Below, piece after piece: positions 4,236-7,525 of a stretch of 7,525 nt of DNA. The translations under genes and the position numbers were made by a program. Within the stretch, counting starts at the first letter, position 1; each line of letters starts with the position of its first letter. The stretch is from the NCBI GenBank assembly GCA_030145955.1, contig JASLCR010000013.1:1-7525 (forward strand), given 5' to 3'. Source of the DNA: Candidatus Saccharimonadales bacterium (GTDB taxonomy: Bacteria > Patescibacteriota > Saccharimonadia > Saccharimonadales > Saccharimonadaceae). The notes below the pieces were generated by a model. It saw nothing but the letters and a program-made list of their open reading frames with translations. It was not told where the DNA came from and did no database searches.

Positions 4236-5510
4236 CTACTCTGTCCTTAGCGCTTCGATCGGATCGAGCTTGGCAGCTTTCCGGCTCGGGAACCAGCCCG
4301 CCAAAACTGCAATAATCATGAGTCCCAGCACCAAAACGACACTTGTCAGTGGCTCAAACTTGAGTAGTTCTGTACCCTTCTCTAAATCCAACTGTTTGGT
4401 AATAAGTGGATTGAGAAGTCCCACTAAAAACGCGCCTATCGTGCCGAGAAGCCCGCCTAAGAAGCCAACCCAGGCAGCTTCGTATCTAAAGAGTCGGCCG
4501 ATATCTTTGCGCCGAGCGCCGAGCGCTTTCATGAGACCAATCTGCTGGGTACGCTCAAGTACTGAAATGTACTGGGTGTTGATGATGCCGAAAATTGAAG
4601 CCAGAATAGCAAGCGCACCAAAGCCGGCAGCACCATAGCTGACGATATTCACAAACGTAAAGAGTAACTCTTGCACGTCTCTAATGGAAAATACCTCGTA
4701 ACCAGCCTTTTTAACGGCTTTCTGTACCGTCACAGGATCAGCATCATTTTTCACACGCGCAATCATACCGTAATACGTATCAGCTTGGCCTGCCGGCACC
4801 TGGTATTTGTAAATTGCGCTACCGTCGCTTGATGACACTCGAATACCATTTTGATAATTCAGCGCTGTTTGCGACTTCTTATCAACTGCTTGAATTATAA
4901 ACACCATATCTTTTGCTTCTGGTGCTTGGGCTAGGTTAAGCGATTGTTTCGCAATATGAAGTGTAAGCTCTTTACCGATAGCATCTTTAGGATTCTTAAA
5001 GCCAAGTGAAGAAATATAGTCTTCCGAGACAATAACCTTCCCGTTATCTGGCTGGTTATTTTTCAGCGAACCAACAACAAGCTCCATACCTGTCTGGTCG
5101 GCCTTGATACTCAGTGAAGTTTCGTACTTCTTGCTGTTTGGACCCTGCATGTAAAGTGCGCTCACATTGTACATTGGGATTACTGATGCTACGCCGTTGA
5201 CACGACTCACTTTATCAACATCTTTTTGCGATAGTAGTCCCTGCGTCGAACTTCCCGTTGACTCCTGACCATACTCTTTTGGCTTGTTGCTTGACTGTTG
5301 ATCAGGCTGTTTTGCAAATACATTTAGGCTTCGCGCATCCCCGTTGTTATTAATGAGCTCATCGGTATACGCCTTCCCGCCAGCACCTGCAGCAAGTGCA
5401 AGGGTAATCGTAAAGGCACCCACGCTGATTGCGAGAGCCGTAAACAATGTCCTCACTTTTGCCTGTCGCAAGCTTCGCCCAGCACGTCGTGCAACATCTC
5501 GGATTTTCAT
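4236..5510 (-). CDS. ABC transporter permease, MacB/FtsX family
   Basis: This is the membrane subunit of a MacB-type (type VII) ABC system, which works by mechanotransmission on the cell surface rather than by carrying substrate through a channel. The 424-residue protein has a basic N-terminus and a first membrane helix at about 21-43. A large extracytoplasmic MacB periplasmic-core-like domain follows (about 45-280). Three C-terminal helices lie near 287-312, 345-368 and 389-406, with LERTQQIGLMKALGARRKDI between the first two of these. It ends with the family motif SRKAAKLDPIEALR. Its ATG overlaps the stop of the ATPase gene (ATGA), with AGGAGG within the last codons of that gene, so the two are translationally coupled. 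The substrate is not readable; many relatives act in peptide or antibiotic export or envelope stress. Confidence 0.92.
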   Translation of the reverse strand: MKIRDVARRAGRSLRQAKVRTLFTALAISVGAFTITLALAAGAGGKAYTDELINNNGDARSLNVFAKQPDQQSSNKPKEYGQESTGSSTQGLLSQKDVDKVSRVNGVASVIPMYNVSALYMQGPNSKKYETSLSIKADQTGMELVVGSLKNNQPDNGKVIVSEDYISSLGFKNPKDAIGKELTLHIAKQSLNLAQAPEAKDMVFIIQAVDKKSQTALNYQNGIRVSSSDGSAIYKYQVPAGQADTYYGMIARVKNDADPVTVQKAVKKAGYEVFSIRDVQELLFTFVNIVSYGAAGFGALAILASIFGIINTQYISVLERTQQIGLMKALGARRKDIGRLFRYEAAWVGFLGGLLGTIGAFLVGLLNPLITKQLDLEKGTELLKFEPLTSVVLVLGLMIIAVLAGWFPSRKAAKLDPIEALRTE

Positions 5511-6244
5511 TGGATACCTCCTTTTTGGCGCAGACTCACTTTGGAAGATTGATTATTTTTCGTCATTTTGCTATCAGTAATTTTTTCAATCTTGCCATCC
5601 TTGATATAAATTTGTCGATCACATTTTGCCGCAAGATCTGGGTCATGAGTAACAACAATGAGTGTTGTGCCATTATTCCTCGAGTAATCGAAGAGTAGTT
5701 TCTCAACCACTTCGCCAGTAGCAGAGTCGAGGTTACCTGTTGGTTCATCGGCGAAGAGAATCTTTGGGCGAGAAGCAATTGCGCGCGCAATTGCCAGGCG
5801 CTGCTTTTGGCCACCAGATAGGTCGCGAGCGCGAGATTTCTTCTTTTCAAGCAACTCTACCGATTCAAGAGCTGCTTCAATGCGGGCACGTCGCTCCCGA
5901 TTCGGCACATCAGCAATTTCAAGTGGCAAACTTACATTGTCGTAGCATGTTTCATTTCCCTGCACAAAGAAGCTCTGAAAGATGAAGCTCATTTTATGGG
6001 AACGGAAGTTATCAATTTGCTTCGCCTTGAGTTTTAAAATATCTTGATCATCGATAATAATCTCGCCAGTCTGCGGCCGATCAAGGCCGCTAATTGCGTG
6101 CATCAATGTACTCTTACCGCTTCCCGACTTACCAATAATTGCCACTCGCTCGCCATCTTGTATCGTCAAGCTGACATCATCAAGTGCAGTGAAAAGATTC
6201 TTCTTTTTTCCATATTGCTTCGTAATATTCTTAACTTCTATCAT
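5507..6244 (-). CDS. ABC transporter ATP-binding protein, MacB/LolD type
   Basis: The cytoplasmic ATPase partner of the permease that follows it. The 245 residues show a complete nucleotide-binding domain: Walker [10 protein letters not shown] (38-46), Q-loop Gln90, signature LSGGQ (142-146), Walker B ILFADE with catalytic Glu167, and H-loop His200 in [17 protein letters not shown] after Walker B is typical of MacB/LolD-type ATPases. After about residue 222 a 20-residue Lys/Ser/Gln-rich tail is added. The ATG at 6244 is preceded by GGAGG (6248-6252) with a short gap. It lies 43 nt after the ABC-2 permease gene and probably belongs to the same transcript, with an internal promoter possible but not clear. 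Confidence 0.95.
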   Translation of the reverse strand: MIEVKNITKQYGKKKNLFTALDDVSLTIQDGERVAIIGKSGSGKSTLMHAISGLDRPQTGEIIIDDQDILKLKAKQIDNFRSHKMSFIFQSFFVQGNETCYDNVSLPLEIADVPNRERRARIEAALESVELLEKKKSRARDLSGGQKQRLAIARAIASRPKILFADEPTGNLDSATGEVVEKLLFDYSRNNGTTLIVVTHDPDLAAKCDRQIYIKDGKIEKITDSKMTKNNQSSKVSLRQKGGIQ

Positions 6245-6287
6245 ATGCCTCCGTCTAAATTGTGATATTACCCTGTTTACCCCTACT

Positions 6288-7499
6288 CTATGCTCGACGC
6301 GTAAAGATCTCCTTTAGACCGAGTCGTCGATCGTACTCTAATGCACCATACTTAAAGATTCGTACAGCAAGTAGCATAATGATCACCGCTGTGATCGCCA
6401 AAATGCCACATGCGAGTAATGCCTGCCATAACTCAAGATTACCTACGGCATTACGCAACATCAGTGGAATTGGTGCAGTGAATGGGAAATAACTAAGAAA
6501 CTGTACTATCGGCATTTCAGGAGAAGACACAAATAGTGTCACTGCATAGAGCGGACCAAAGATAAAGAGCATAACAACTCCAAAGAAACTTCCTGCCTCT
6601 TTGGCAGTAGGTGCTGCTGCACCAATCGCTACTAGCAGTCCCGTAAACAAAATGAAGCTTATCGCAAAGATCGCAAAGCCAATACCAATTCGCGCTGGAT
6701 TAAGTGGCAAATTAGCTAAATCAAGGTTAGGAAGATTGAGATTATCATGCAGTAGCAAATAACCAATCAACACGGGCACCATCACGACAATAATCTGCAT
6801 AAAACCAAGCACGATGAGTGAAAAAATCTTTCCTACGATTAATGCCTTTGCATTTATCGTCGTCAAAATCATTTCAATTACTCGGTTTTCTTTTTCCTCG
6901 ATCGTTGCGTTCAGCATTTGATTACCAAATGTTGCAATCATTAAGTAAAAGAGTACGAGGAAGATGCCTGGCGCAATCATTTCCATGAATGGATTGTATT
7001 CTTTTCCGTCACGATATGTTACCGATTCGCTCTGCACTGCACCACCAAGTACTGCAGCCGCCTCTGCAGAAACAGTACCCGTCACCGATTGCTTAAGAAG
7101 CGCCTTCGCCACTCCATCATACCGACCATTATCGAATAGCCCGACGTCTTTACCGTAGACCTCAACTTTTGACTTACCAATATCCTTTGGGTAGAAGAAG
7201 AATGCATCAACTTTGCCGGCCTTCACTTCACTGATCGCTTGGTCACGAGACTCTGCAAGCTTGCCGCCCATAGCGGTAATCATCGCAGAGCTTACCAGCT
7301 TCGAATCATCCTTAACGACAAAACTAAACTTCTGCTTGCCAGTATCTTTTAACGCTTCATCAGTCGCTTTGTTAGAGAAGTAAATGATGCCCGCCACAGC
7401 ACCAATCATCACGGGAAAAAGCAGACTAACAAGCCAGAAGCTTTTCTTTTTCAATGTTCGCATTACTTCAAATCGAAATACTGTACCAAAATTATGCAT
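6288..7499 (-). CDS. ABC-2 type transporter permease, NatB-like
   Basis: Membrane subunit of an ABC-2 exporter of the NatAB kind, known in Bacillus for sodium efflux; close relatives are involved in other export or in drug and lantibiotic resistance, so the substrate here is open. The 403-residue protein has the typical order: a basic start and first helix at about 22-42, an extracytoplasmic domain of about 130 residues, then the signature NATIEEKENRVIEMILTT followed by five more hydrophobic helices to the C-terminus. The ATG shares one base with a preceding TAA (TAATG), which suggests coupling to an upstream ATPase gene that is cut by the window edge. Downstream follow a separate MacB-type ATPase and permease pair, giving two different ABC systems in one probable operon. 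Confidence 0.9.
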   Translation of the reverse strand: MHNFGTVFRFEVMRTLKKKSFWLVSLLFPVMIGAVAGIIYFSNKATDEALKDTGKQKFSFVVKDDSKLVSSAMITAMGGKLAESRDQAISEVKAGKVDAFFFYPKDIGKSKVEVYGKDVGLFDNGRYDGVAKALLKQSVTGTVSAEAAAVLGGAVQSESVTYRDGKEYNPFMEMIAPGIFLVLFYLMIATFGNQMLNATIEEKENRVIEMILTTINAKALIVGKIFSLIVLGFMQIIVVMVPVLIGYLLLHDNLNLPNLDLANLPLNPARIGIGFAIFAISFILFTGLLVAIGAAAPTAKEAGSFFGVVMLFIFGPLYAVTLFVSSPEMPIVQFLSYFPFTAPIPLMLRNAVGNLELWQALLACGILAITAVIIMLLAVRIFKYGALEYDRRLGLKEIFTRRA

Positions 7500-7525
7500 T
7501 AGTCTCGTCCCGCTTTCTGTCCGTA
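7499..7525 (-). CDS. Last eight codons of a gene, probably the partner ABC ATPase
   Basis: The minus strand ends with YGQKAGRD followed by TAA, and that stop overlaps the ATG of the NatB-like permease by one base. Such TAATG junctions are common inside operons, and NatB-like permeases are normally preceded by their ATPase. With only eight codons visible neither the frame nor the identity can be proved; it is called from position. Confidence 0.4.
   Translation of the reverse strand, partial: YGQKAGRD

Overview
The window looks like a stretch of chromosome from a small-genome bacterium of the Candidatus Saccharibacteria (TM7) / Patescibacteria type. The evidence is moderate: the SecA has a ~20-residue acidic insertion before the [11 protein letters not shown] block that I associate with candidate-phyla SecA, two genes look leaderless, and the housekeeping genes are compact and moderate in G+C. 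The phylum is inferred and was not tested by a search.

Layout. Positions 1-1245 (minus strand) hold the N-terminal part of secA and an hpf/raiA-type ribosome hibernation factor, separated by a clean hairpin terminator. Positions 2414-7525 (minus strand) hold a run of transport genes and serS. These are the last codons of a probable ABC ATPase, an ABC-2 (NatB-like) permease, a MacB/LolD-like ATPase and its FtsX/MacB-like permease (4-nt overlap), then serS behind its own leaderless-type promoter, followed by a small unrecognised gene that starts at the serS stop codon.

Between these blocks lies a plus-strand island, 1310-2368, which is the unusual part. It begins with the strongest promoter in the window (TTGACT, 17 nt, extended TATAAT). 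The predicted transcript opens with a hairpin at its 5' end, then a perfect 19-bp hairpin, then an SD-preceded 126-codon membrane protein whose base composition differs from its neighbours. After a small hairpin enclosing the stop codon comes a 23-bp RNA helix with four G-U wobbles, and then a complete type III hammerhead ribozyme (1936-1988) with every conserved core nucleotide. The 23-bp helix and the ribozyme's stem III share three bases, so the two folds compete. A nucleoside 2-deoxyribosyltransferase-like gene starts 29 nt after the ribozyme, at a likely leaderless start.

The most interesting reading is that 1310-1990 is a self-cleaving, highly structured RNA cassette carrying a small membrane protein, inserted between housekeeping genes. 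The ribozyme call rests directly on sequence. The idea that the whole cassette is a mobile or regulatory system is inference.
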